A stretch of DNA of 48,527 bases, taken from contig JAKAFB010000007.1 of assembly GCA_021818105.1 (NCBI GenBank), forward strand, positions 1 through 48,527. Direction: 5' to 3'. Each line of letters starts with the position of its first letter. Within the stretch, counting starts at the first letter, position 1. This document shows positions 25,364 to 32,507 of the stretch, piece after piece. The stretch comes from Acidobacteriota bacterium. Lineage in GTDB: Bacteria; Acidobacteriota; Terriglobia; Terriglobales; Acidobacteriaceae. The notes beneath the pieces were generated by a model. That model did not search any database. It was given only the letters and a program-made list of their open reading frames with translations, and was not told the origin of the DNA. Position numbers and translations under genes: made by a program.

Positions 25364-25957
25364 CTACTGGCCCAGCGAGCAATCCGAACTCCACGTAATT
25401 TGCCAGGAGCCTTTGCCTCTGTCTGTTCCCACGAAGCGCAGATACTCACCGGCATCCATCTGATCAGAGGAGTTGTCAATGAGGCCAACAATCTCTCCGT
25501 TGCCGTCGTCGGACACATTGATGAATGAGAGCGGTATGGATCGTATCAAGAAGCCATCCCCATCATTGAGCAACAGGCCGATGCGGCACATGTGAGCGCG
25601 AGCAACTAGCCGCTCGAGATCTTCCGGAGAACTCCAGTCCTTCCCCTGTATTTGCTGTGATTGCGCGCTGGGGATCTTTGGAAATGCGCTTAGCTTAAAT
25701 CTGAACAGCCCGATACCATCCTGCCCAGGGATCCAGGACGTTGCCAGCTTGAAGTTCATGAGCATGCTTGAGTCTCTGAAGATACGCACCGATTTCTGAC
25801 CCCAATCGATTGGCTTATCCGGCGCCTGATTTTGTGCCGGTGGCGGGAACTGCGTTACAACGGACTGCGGATCACCACTGGCTGGAGCCTGGGCAAGGCA
25901 TGGTAATGAAGCGATGGAGAGCATCATTAGACAATGTGCAATGGAAGCCGCCTTCAC
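25364..25957 (-). CDS. Hypothetical secreted protein
   Basis: The 197-residue product has a signal peptide (MKAASIAHCLMMLSIASLPC, cleavage near LAQAP). A soluble region follows with WIPGQDGIGLFRFKLSAFPK, VARAHMCRIGLLLNDGDGF and SFINVSDDGNGEIVGLIDNS. I do not recognise the family. No catalytic motif stands out; two cysteines (Cys124-type in HMCRIG and Cys near SSDCSLGQ) could form a disulfide in the periplasm. It is convergent with the GH3 gene and borders the long gene-poor stretch to its right. Confidence 0.55.
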   Translation of the reverse strand: MKAASIAHCLMMLSIASLPCLAQAPASGDPQSVVTQFPPPAQNQAPDKPIDWGQKSVRIFRDSSMLMNFKLATSWIPGQDGIGLFRFKLSAFPKIPSAQSQQIQGKDWSSPEDLERLVARAHMCRIGLLLNDGDGFLIRSIPLSFINVSDDGNGEIVGLIDNSSDQMDAGEYLRFVGTDRGKGSWQITWSSDCSLGQ

Positions 25958-26686
25958 GTTTCTACCCCTCCGAGGAAGTTCAACAGACGAATTTGTTTTA
26001 AGCGTGACTTACACCATGCGAGTGTATGCGAGGTGCATTGTGGCAGCAATGAATCCAATCCAAGGGAAGCGCACGAAAGTACTACGTTTCGCGCCAACTG
26101 ATTGCTTCTTTCGACTTAGTCAGCTTGCGCATGGGTGTCATCGGAGCACTGCTGGCTGTAGGGAGTGTTACAGAACGCCAGTAAAAGCGAAGGCAGCGCA
26201 GAGGATATAGCTGTTTGCTTCTATTGCAGATGAATCGGATGGGATATGCACCGGGTAGGATGCGAGTCTCCGACCTGCTGATTTTTAGTTCTCCTAGGGC
26301 CATTGGCACTAGGAGAACTGAAGTGCAAAGCATTGCAAATCGCCATTGTTCATGCGGGTTTGACGCTGTATGACACATGGCACTAGCTTGCACGTAGATG
26401 CACAGAATTCAATTCAAAATGCGCCAAGACAGGCACACCAACAACATGTTGACCTATACCATTTTGTGAAGTAGGATTTGCCCTCGGCCTCATTGCGCCA
26501 GGCTTGTGGCAATTATTTGATTGTGTTGAACTGCAGCCATGATTGCAGCGTCAAAGACGTTGTTTGTTGCATGTTTTCTGCGGCTTGCACGGCAATCGTT
26601 CATATTCACACGCAATGAAGAAGTGGTGACATTGGCCCTTAAGCCGATAGTGTCAAATCAGTACATTGTGAATGGTATGCGTCGCC
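25958..26686. other. Gene-poor interval with one long palindrome
   Basis: I find no convincing coding region in these 730 bases. Short open frames have no ribosome sites and no recognisable motifs. The only clear structure is a palindrome at 26287-26319: AGTTCTCCTAG pairs perfectly with CTAGGAGAACT and the stem continues GCC/GGC around an ATT loop after one mismatch. No T-tract follows on either strand. The interval separates the GH3/secreted-protein genes from the riboswitch-controlled operon. Confidence 0.5.
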
Positions 26687-26715
26687 TTGACAACCCGAGG
26701 TCCGCGGTTCAAGAT
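26687..26715 (+). promoter_or_regulatory. Candidate sigma-70 promoter upstream of the fluoride riboswitch
   Basis: A perfect -35 hexamer TTGACA (26687-26692) is followed 17 bases later by CAAGAT (26710-26715), a 3/6 match to the -10 box. Transcription would begin near 26722, just before the aptamer at 26731, which is the spacing expected for riboswitch leaders. Position supports it more than the weak -10. Confidence 0.4.
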
Positions 26716-26730
26716 GTTGGCATTACATGT

Positions 26731-26784
26731 CGGAACGGTGATGGAACTCCACCGATAACCGCCTTCACGGCTGATGATTCCTAC
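26731..26784 (+). promoter_or_regulatory. Fluoride riboswitch (crcB motif)
   Basis: The aptamer matches the crcB-motif consensus closely. P2 is CGGTG (26736-26740) against CACCG (26750-26754), enclosing GATGGAA. The conserved ATAACCGCC strand lies at 26755-26763. P3 is GCC (26761-26763) against GGC (26769-26771), and the hallmark CTGATGATTCCTAC follows at 26771-26784. P1 forms between GGAA (26743-26746) and TTCC (26778-26781). Fluoride with Mg2+ stabilises this fold and turns on the downstream genes. Fluoride riboswitches are known upstream of CrcB/Fluc, CLC-F, pyrophosphatase and genes annotated as formate hydrogenlyase. Here the next long genes are hyf-like, about 220 bases downstream. Confidence 0.88.
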
Positions 26785-26802
26785 CCGTAAAGGAGTTGCG
26801 CC

Positions 26803-26928
26803 GTGAAGAACAAAGTGGAGAGCCCTATCCAACGGTATCAGCAGTACGCCATAGGCTTTTTCCCCCCGATTTCCCAATCTGTCGAGCCTAAGGTTCCCCC
26901 CGCTTTAGTTGCTTCCCGCCGCTGCTGA
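26803..26928 (+). CDS. Putative 41-residue leader peptide under riboswitch control
   Basis: A GTG at 26803 has AAAGGAG (26789-26795) 7 bases upstream and opens a 41-codon frame ending at TGA 26926-26928. The predicted peptide begins MKNKVESPIQRYQQYAIGFF and has no known domain. The Shine-Dalgarno can pair with the aptamer's 3' P1 strand: ATTCCT (26777-26782) against AGGAGT (26791-26796). Fluoride binding would sequester TTCC in P1 and free the ribosome site. The frame runs through the candidate terminator at 26821-26861, so its translation could also prevent termination. Expression of the peptide is unproven; it may be only a regulatory leader. Confidence 0.4.
   Translation: MKNKVESPIQRYQQYAIGFFPPISQSVEPKVPPALVASRRC
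26821..26861 (+). terminator. Candidate intrinsic terminator in the riboswitch leader
   Basis: AGCCCTAT (26821-26828) pairs with ATAGGCT (26851-26857) with one bulged C. Five Ts at 26857-26861 follow. The 22-base loop can form a small inner GTA/TAC stem. The position between aptamer and operon fits an expression platform, although the stem is only moderately strong. Confidence 0.45.
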
Positions 26929-27005
26929 AGAGTAGCAACCGAAATGGATGTTTTGCCCCCCGCGACTCAGCGGACACTCAAACTGTGACACCCAGGGGAG
27001 TTCTG

Positions 27006-27965
27006 ATGGTTCGAACAGTTATCTACAACCTCATTCAAATCTTGTTTGTCCTCGGCTTTGCGCCTTTGTACGCCGGCGTGCTCAGCCGGTTCAAAGAGAT
27101 TATTCAGAGCAAGCGTGGACCGAGCATCTTTCAGCCTTACCGTGACCTCTGGAAACTCTTTCATAAGGACGAGGTCGTCTCATCTGAGACGACGTGGATC
27201 TACCGCATCACGCCGTACCTGGTATTTATTGTTCCGTTGTTTGTCGCCAGTTTGATTCCGGTTCTCACGGATTATCCCCTGGCTTTCGCGTTCATGGGTG
27301 ACATGCTCGCCGGCGGATTTTTTCTGGGCCTTGGCGGTTTCTTCGCGGCGCTGGCGGCAGTTGACACCGGGAATCCCTACGGCCCCATGGGCGCAAGCCG
27401 GACTCGAATGGTTGGATTTCTCGCAGAGCCGGTGTTCATGATTGTGTTCTTTACGGTGTCGTTCGTTGCCCAATCCACCATTCCATACATCGTGCAAAAG
27501 AAATGGGTAGAAAACCCGGCCGCTTTCTTTTCGCCGGCGCACGTTCTCTTGCTCATCGCATTTCTCATGCTCATTCTGGCCGAGGGTGGAAAAATTCCCG
27601 TGGATAACCCGACGGGCCACTTTGAACTGGCGATGATCGACGAGTCAAAAGGCCTCGAATTCTCTGGGCGTGGGGCGGCCTTGATGAAGTGGGGAGGCCA
27701 AATGAAGTTCCTGGTCCTCACCTGCATCTTCCTTAATGTGCTTCTGGCTCCCTGGGGATTGGCCAGCGATGTGCTGGTTGGCCACGTGCTGCTTGCGATT
27801 CCGCTTATTCTGCTCAAGATTCTCCTGTTTACGATTGTCCTGGTCATGATTGAGTCGTCTCTCGCCAAACTACGCCTCTTCCGCATCAGCGAGTTTCTTG
27901 GAGCTGCGTTCATCATTTCAGTGGCCGCGATGATTGCAAGTATTTTTTCGTCTTCGGCTGCTTAG
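27006..27965 (+). CDS. hyfC: HyfC/HycD-like membrane subunit (NuoH homologue)
   Basis: The 319-residue polytopic protein is homologous to NuoH and HycD/HyfC, the membrane arm subunit that meets the redox module and forms the proton-entry region. Landmarks are RGPSIFQPYRDLWKLFHKDE after the first helix, ASRTRMVGFLAEPVFM and AEGGKIPVDNPTGHFELAM, plus SKGLEFSGRGAALMKWGGQM. About eight hydrophobic segments are apparent. ATG at 27006 has GGGGAG 5 bases upstream; a GTG at 26985 is less likely. It is the first full-length gene after the fluoride riboswitch leader and starts a seven-gene operon. Confidence 0.93.
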   Translation: MVRTVIYNLIQILFVLGFAPLYAGVLSRFKEIIQSKRGPSIFQPYRDLWKLFHKDEVVSSETTWIYRITPYLVFIVPLFVASLIPVLTDYPLAFAFMGDMLAGGFFLGLGGFFAALAAVDTGNPYGPMGASRTRMVGFLAEPVFMIVFFTVSFVAQSTIPYIVQKKWVENPAAFFSPAHVLLLIAFLMLILAEGGKIPVDNPTGHFELAMIDESKGLEFSGRGAALMKWGGQMKFLVLTCIFLNVLLAPWGLASDVLVGHVLLAIPLILLKILLFTIVLVMIESSLAKLRLFRISEFLGAAFIISVAAMIASIFSSSAA

Positions 27966-27980
27966 AGAAAGGAGTCGTCA

Positions 27981-28673
27981 GTGGCGAGTGATCAAACACA
28001 ACTGATCCATGGGCTCAACGCCATGGCCGCGGGGCTGGTACTGTTAACCGCGTTTGGAATGGTCGCGACTCGACAGGTGCAAGGGGTCATGCGCTTCTTC
28101 ATCGTCCAGTCTGCATTTCTTGCCGCCTCCGCATTTCTGGTCGGTTTTAGCCGCGGCTCAATTCACCTCGTGGCCCTCGGTGCAATTACGATCGGCGCAA
28201 AAGTCATCGCTATTCCCTGGGTTCTCAAGCGGACGCTCCCCGGTGATCTCTATGAACGACGTGAAATCGATCAGGTGATCAACATCCCATCTTCGCTTTT
28301 GCTGGTACTTCTTCTCGCAATTGCGGCAGAGTTTCTGGTTGGCACGCTGGTCAGCTCCACCACTGACCCTGTTGTTCATGTCAATCTCCCCATCGGCCTT
28401 GCCGGCATTCTGATTGGCGCCTACTCGCTGATTGCGCGCCGCGAAGCGATTCCCCAACTGGTGGGAATCCTGGCAATGGAGAATGGCGCATTTTTTGCGG
28501 GTTTGTCGATCGCACCCGACCTTCCCCTCATTGCCGAACTGGCCATCGCAATTGACGTGATCCTGATTGCCGTGGTCATCGGAGTTCTCACACGCGACAT
28601 TACTCGGACAATCGGCACCACTGAAGCGGCGACGATGAGCGAATTAAAAGAGGAGCCTCAGATATGGCGCTGA
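27981..28673 (+). CDS. hyfE: HyfE-like membrane subunit (NuoK-like)
   Basis: The 230-residue protein resembles HyfE of hydrogenase 4. The N-terminal half is a NuoK-like helical bundle (ATRQVQGVMRFFIVQSAFLA, VHLVALGAITIGAKVIAIPW). The second half adds further helices (LVGILAMENGAFFAGLSIAP; DVILIAVVIGVLTRDI). The Glu in LAMENG occupies the usual NuoK-type buried carboxylate position. It uses a GTG start at 27981 with AAAGGAG 6 bases upstream. Its end overlaps the hyfF start by 10 bases, indicating translational coupling. It is probably part of the proton path between HyfC and the antiporter-like subunits. Confidence 0.9.
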   Translation: MASDQTQLIHGLNAMAAGLVLLTAFGMVATRQVQGVMRFFIVQSAFLAASAFLVGFSRGSIHLVALGAITIGAKVIAIPWVLKRTLPGDLYERREIDQVINIPSSLLLVLLLAIAAEFLVGTLVSSTTDPVVHVNLPIGLAGILIGAYSLIARREAIPQLVGILAMENGAFFAGLSIAPDLPLIAELAIAIDVILIAVVIGVLTRDITRTIGTTEAATMSELKEEPQIWR

Positions 28674-30109
28674 TGATTGCAGTAGCTCTCCCACTTTTGG
28701 CGGCGCTACTTTGTTGGATTAAGCCCTTCCGGGCATTTGTCTGGGGTATCACGGTTGTGTGCCTGGCGGGGAGTTTTGCCGCAGCGGTTGTCATCGCTGC
28801 TCATGTTCTCGCGCATGGGCAGATTATTGGAATTCCTGATTGGTTTGAGGCAGATGGGCTGAGTGCTCTTGTAATTTTGCTGGTTAGCTTTGTATGTACT
28901 ATTGCGGCGATATATGCCGGAGGATACATGCACCATGGCAGCCATCAACCAGCCCGCCTCTGGTGGTTTTATTGCAATTACAACCTGTTGGTCTTTGCCT
29001 TGATTGTTGTGCCTGCGTTTGCCAGCCCGAATCTTGTTTGGGTCGGAGTCGAGTTAGTCACTCTGTTCTCGATCCTGCTGGTTGGGTTTGAAAATACTCC
29101 CAACGCTCTTGAAGCCGCCTGGAAGATGGCTATATTGACAATCATGGGAGCTCCTATCTCCTTTCTTGGCTTCCTCGCATTGTATTGGGCGTACCACTTA
29201 GGCGGAGGCGGGACCATGGAGACTTGGCAGAGTCTCTACGCGTCGGCTGCAGCGATGCCATCAAACCAACTCAAGTTTGCATTTTTGCTAGTGTTTATCG
29301 GATTTGGAGCCAAATCTGGTCTTGCGCCCATGCACACATGGTTACCCGATGCCCATAGCCAGGCTCCCACGCCTGTCTGCGCGGTGCTTTCTGGAATCAA
29401 GACCAGCATACCTCTGTATGCGATCCTGCGGCTTCTATCTATTGTTTTGGCTTCACCCGAAGCGCGGATTGGCAATTGGATGGTTGTAATTGGGCTCGTC
29501 TCAGTTGCCATTGCGGCGTTTCTTCTCTTACAGGTGCGCGATTACAAGCGCATGTTCGCCTACTCAACCGTGGAGCACATGGGCATTATTCTCACTGCCG
29601 CCGGCTTCGCGACGCATGCTTCGGCATATAGTGCTGTAGCTCAGATGATGAATCACTCAATCACCAAGTCTTTGTGCTTCTATACGGCGGGATTGGTGCT
29701 CATGGCGCTCGAAACGCGCCAGATCAACCAGGTGCGTGGACTCTTCCGCATATCCCCGTTTGCAGGCGGCGCACTTCTGCTTTGCTCACTGGCTATTGCC
29801 GGAGCGCCGCCGTTTCCGATCTTTCTCAGCGAGTTTTCCATCTTGTCTGCCGGCCTCAAATCAGGACATGTTGCAGCAGTGATCATCCTTGCCATCCTGA
29901 TCGTCATTGCATTTGTAGCCATTTTCCTGCAGGTCAACAGCATGCTTTTCGGCGAACCTTCGCAGGCCGCGAAGCCGGCAGTTGCTCCCCGGAGCAGCCG
30001 CACCGCCATCATCATCGCCGCGGCGCCTATCGTCGTCCTTGGCGTTTACATACCTGGGCCGATCCACTCTCTGATGACACTTGCAGCTCAGCAATTAGGG
30101 GGGCACTGA
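28664..30109 (+). CDS. hyfF: HyfF-like antiporter subunit (NuoL/M/N family)
   Basis: The 481-residue protein has about 14 hydrophobic segments and the Proton_antipo_M core. Key charged residues of the family are visible: a Glu in VWVGVELVTLFSILLVGF, the TM7 Lys in GFGAKSGLAPMHTWLPDAHS, and His/Lys in YSTVEHMGI and MNHSITKSLCF. The motif HSQAPTPVCAVLSGIKTSIP is typical of HyfF/HycC. It is slightly shorter than E. coli HyfF. It should move protons or sodium ions as part of the membrane arm. It overlaps hyfE and is followed after 1 base by the large-subunit gene. Confidence 0.93.
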   Translation: MALMIAVALPLLAALLCWIKPFRAFVWGITVVCLAGSFAAAVVIAAHVLAHGQIIGIPDWFEADGLSALVILLVSFVCTIAAIYAGGYMHHGSHQPARLWWFYCNYNLLVFALIVVPAFASPNLVWVGVELVTLFSILLVGFENTPNALEAAWKMAILTIMGAPISFLGFLALYWAYHLGGGGTMETWQSLYASAAAMPSNQLKFAFLLVFIGFGAKSGLAPMHTWLPDAHSQAPTPVCAVLSGIKTSIPLYAILRLLSIVLASPEARIGNWMVVIGLVSVAIAAFLLLQVRDYKRMFAYSTVEHMGIILTAAGFATHASAYSAVAQMMNHSITKSLCFYTAGLVLMALETRQINQVRGLFRISPFAGGALLLCSLAIAGAPPFPIFLSEFSILSAGLKSGHVAAVIILAILIVIAFVAIFLQVNSMLFGEPSQAAKPAVAPRSSRTAIIIAAAPIVVLGVYIPGPIHSLMTLAAQQLGGH

Positions 30110-30110
30110 G

Positions 30111-31736
30111 ATGGCATCCTATTCATCGCCCAGTGCGGGAAGCAACGTAGCCGGTCTGACCGACTTGACGACCACTCTCGAAGAGCGCTTTGGCAAGGAA
30201 ATTACCAAAGGCACGGCGGATAGCGGCTTCATCCTCACGGTTTCTCTCACTCAGCCGAGCATACTTCCCGCGCTCTGCAGATTTCTGTTTTGGGAAAATG
30301 GCTGCCTATTTGGTGGCATAGTTGCTGAGGAGCAACCGGCGCGTTGGCAAATGCACTATGCCTTCCTGCTCCCGGGCGCCGGATGGGTCAAAGTCGATCT
30401 TTCCCTTCCAATTGAAACGACGGTCCTACCCAGTATTGTGGCGGATGTACACGCGGCCGACTGGCATGAACGTGAAATAGAAGACTTGTTCGGCATTCAC
30501 TTCGAGAACCATCCGCGGCTTGGCGACTTTGTGCTGCATGATCAGACCTGGCATGAAGGCATTGACCCGATGCGCAAGAGCTTTTCCCCCAGCCGTCCAC
30601 AGCTCGAGCTCAAGGAAGATCTTGAGTGGAAGCCATTGCTGGTTGTCAGCGAACCAGGATCTTTCGCGATGCCCGTTGGCCCTGTGTACGAGGGGGGAGT
30701 TGGAGAATCGCTGCACTTCCTGTTGGAAACAGTAGGTGAAGATGTTATCCGCGCGGTGCCCCGCCTCTTCTACAACTACCGTGCGGTGGAAAAAATCGCG
30801 GAGGGCCGCACCGTAACAGACGCGCTTTTGCTCGCCGAGCGATTTGCGGCGACCTCCGCATTTGCCCACTCGCTTGCCTATTGCCGTGCCGCCGAAAGCA
30901 TCGCAGGCGTTGAAGCCCCGCCACGTGCTGTGGCACTTCGCGTACTGCTGGCTGAGCTTGAGCGGCTAAGGCACCATGCAGGCGCAATAGCCGCAATTTG
31001 TGAGTCCACCGCTCTGGCTGTCTCTGCCGCGCAAGCCTCCATCATCGAAGAGAACCTGCTTCGGGCTTCATGTGCGTTTGCCGGTCATCGGTACTTGTTT
31101 GGGCTGAACACTCCAGGCGGGCTCAATCGCGATTTCGGTACAGAACAATGCAGGACGTTGCTCACAGCAGTGGATAAGGCGGAAAGCGATCTCCGCACTT
31201 TGGAAAAGCGCCTTCGCTTGAGCAGCAGCTTTCTTGATCGTCTTGAGGACGTGGGAGTTGTGACCGGGGAGAGCGCCAGGGATCTGAATCTTGTGGGTCC
31301 AATTGGCCGCGCATCGGCTCAGCATTGCGATCTGCGCGCAGCCTGCCCGTATTCCGGCTACGAGCGGTATGCATTTGAAATTCCACTGGAGACGGAGGGA
31401 GATGGCTACGCCAGACTGCGCGTGCTTCTTGCGGAGGCCACACAGTCGGCAAGGCTCATCCATCAGGTGGTCGACAGCCTGGAGGATGGCCCCGTGCATG
31501 TTCCCTGGAGTGTGAATCACGCGGGTGCAGCTCTTGGATGGGCTGAGGCGCCGAGAGGTGCTGCCCTTCACTGGCTACGGGTGAACGACAGTGGTGCTGT
31601 GGAGAGATATCGCGCGGTTACACCGTCTTTTAATAATTGGCTCGGCTTTCACGTTGCAGCGGAGAATTTTGCGTTTCAGGATTTTCCGATTATTCTTGCG
31701 ACCTTTGGGCTGTCCGCAACCGAATGTGATCGGTAG
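30111..31736 (+). CDS. hyfG: HyfG/HycE-like large subunit lacking the [NiFe] site
   Basis: The 541-residue protein is a NuoC-NuoD type fusion like HycE/HyfG. Residues about 90-160 are the 30-kDa-like domain (VADVHAADWHEREIEDLFGI, HPRLGDFVLHDQTW). Residues 180-541 are the hydrogenase large-subunit/49-kDa domain (PVGPVYEGG, RLFYNYRAVEKIAEGRT). In active enzymes the first Ni ligands lie in ERVCGIC before FAHS; here residues 243-254 read ERFAATSAFAHS with no Cys. The second pair (DPCxxC near the C-terminus) is also gone: the end reads IILATFGLSATECDR. All four Ni/Fe ligands are therefore missing, so hydrogen chemistry is excluded. It is best called an Ehr-type complex-I-related subunit. A SD AGGGGGG precedes ATG 30111. 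Confidence 0.9.
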   Translation: MASYSSPSAGSNVAGLTDLTTTLEERFGKEITKGTADSGFILTVSLTQPSILPALCRFLFWENGCLFGGIVAEEQPARWQMHYAFLLPGAGWVKVDLSLPIETTVLPSIVADVHAADWHEREIEDLFGIHFENHPRLGDFVLHDQTWHEGIDPMRKSFSPSRPQLELKEDLEWKPLLVVSEPGSFAMPVGPVYEGGVGESLHFLLETVGEDVIRAVPRLFYNYRAVEKIAEGRTVTDALLLAERFAATSAFAHSLAYCRAAESIAGVEAPPRAVALRVLLAELERLRHHAGAIAAICESTALAVSAAQASIIEENLLRASCAFAGHRYLFGLNTPGGLNRDFGTEQCRTLLTAVDKAESDLRTLEKRLRLSSSFLDRLEDVGVVTGESARDLNLVGPIGRASAQHCDLRAACPYSGYERYAFEIPLETEGDGYARLRVLLAEATQSARLIHQVVDSLEDGPVHVPWSVNHAGAALGWAEAPRGAALHWLRVNDSGAVERYRAVTPSFNNWLGFHVAAENFAFQDFPIILATFGLSATECDR

Positions 31737-31748
31737 AGGTGAGTTGGC

Positions 31749-32504
31749 ATGAGCTTCTGGTTTTGGCATGGATTGCGCAAAGGCATTCAATCGACGCGCT
31801 ACCCCGCACACGTAGAGTCTGCCCCCGGAGTATCTCCAGGGAGGCCGGTGAATACGGACTTTTCAACAGTTGAAGACGCTCAGCTGGCAGCGGAAATCTG
31901 CCCGACAGATGCAATTGTTGCGCACGGAAAATCAACATACGTGAATCATGGCAAGTGCGTGCATTGCCAGCTTTGCCTAAATTCTCTTTCTTCTCCCATG
32001 AATTGGGAAGCGGGATACGAATGGACTCGTCTGCCCGCAAATCAAACAGAATCACTTCCATTTCCATCAGCCTTTGCGAAGTCCATGCATATCATGGTGG
32101 TGGACGCAGGGGATTGTGGCGCCTGCCTCCACGAGGTGAAGCTGCTCAGCAACCCTCTCTACAATATGCATCGCCTTGGGTTCTTCCTGACTCCCACTCC
32201 ACGCGCGGCGGATCTGCTGCTTGTGGTGGGTCCTGTAAGTGAGAACATGCGCGGGCCCTTGCTAAAGACCTGGGAGGCAATGCCCACATCCAAGAAGGTA
32301 ATGGCTGTTGGAAGCTGTGCTATTTCGGGAGGTGTGTTTGGCAAGAGCTTTATGTGCGCGTGCGGAGTGGGATCTGTATTGCCGGTTGATTTTGAAGTCC
32401 CCGGAAGCCCTCCTCCGCCGCTGGCAATCCTGCATGGACTCCTTACCGTCGCCGGAAGGAAATCGCTGAAGAGTCTTGAACCCATCTCCGAAGGGAGACA
32501 CTGA
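31749..32504 (+). CDS. hyfI: HyfI/HycG-like small subunit fused to a one-cluster ferredoxin domain
   Basis: This is a 251-residue iron-sulfur protein. The N-terminal part is a trimmed ferredoxin: CPTD (Cys51) and GKCVHCQLC (Cys70, 73, 76), enough ligands for one [4Fe-4S] cluster, while the other cluster's cysteines are missing. From about residue 113 it is a NuoB/hydrogenase small-subunit fold: DAGDCGACLHEV (Cys123, 126), LLLVVGPVSENMRGPLLKTW, VGSCAISGG (Cys190) and PVDFEVPGSPPPPLAILHGL. In relatives the last motif is VPGCPP; here the ligand Cys is Ser220. Two nearby cysteines (MCACG, 203 and 205) might compensate. It lacks a Tat signal, as expected for cytoplasmic-facing complexes. It lies 12 bases after the large-subunit gene. 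Confidence 0.88.
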   Translation: MSFWFWHGLRKGIQSTRYPAHVESAPGVSPGRPVNTDFSTVEDAQLAAEICPTDAIVAHGKSTYVNHGKCVHCQLCLNSLSSPMNWEAGYEWTRLPANQTESLPFPSAFAKSMHIMVVDAGDCGACLHEVKLLSNPLYNMHRLGFFLTPTPRAADLLLVVGPVSENMRGPLLKTWEAMPTSKKVMAVGSCAISGGVFGKSFMCACGVGSVLPVDFEVPGSPPPPLAILHGLLTVAGRKSLKSLEPISEGRH

Positions 32505-32507
32505 TCC

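Noticed and set aside
26378..26391. Sigma-54-like promoter TGGCAC/TTGC for the hyf operon
   Set aside because: The spacing between GG and GC is 9 rather than 10 bases, it lies more than 600 bases upstream of hyfC, and a better sigma-70 candidate directly precedes the riboswitch.
26539..26790. 83-residue plus-strand open frame
   Set aside because: It covers the candidate promoter and the fluoride aptamer, lacks a ribosome site and has no family features.
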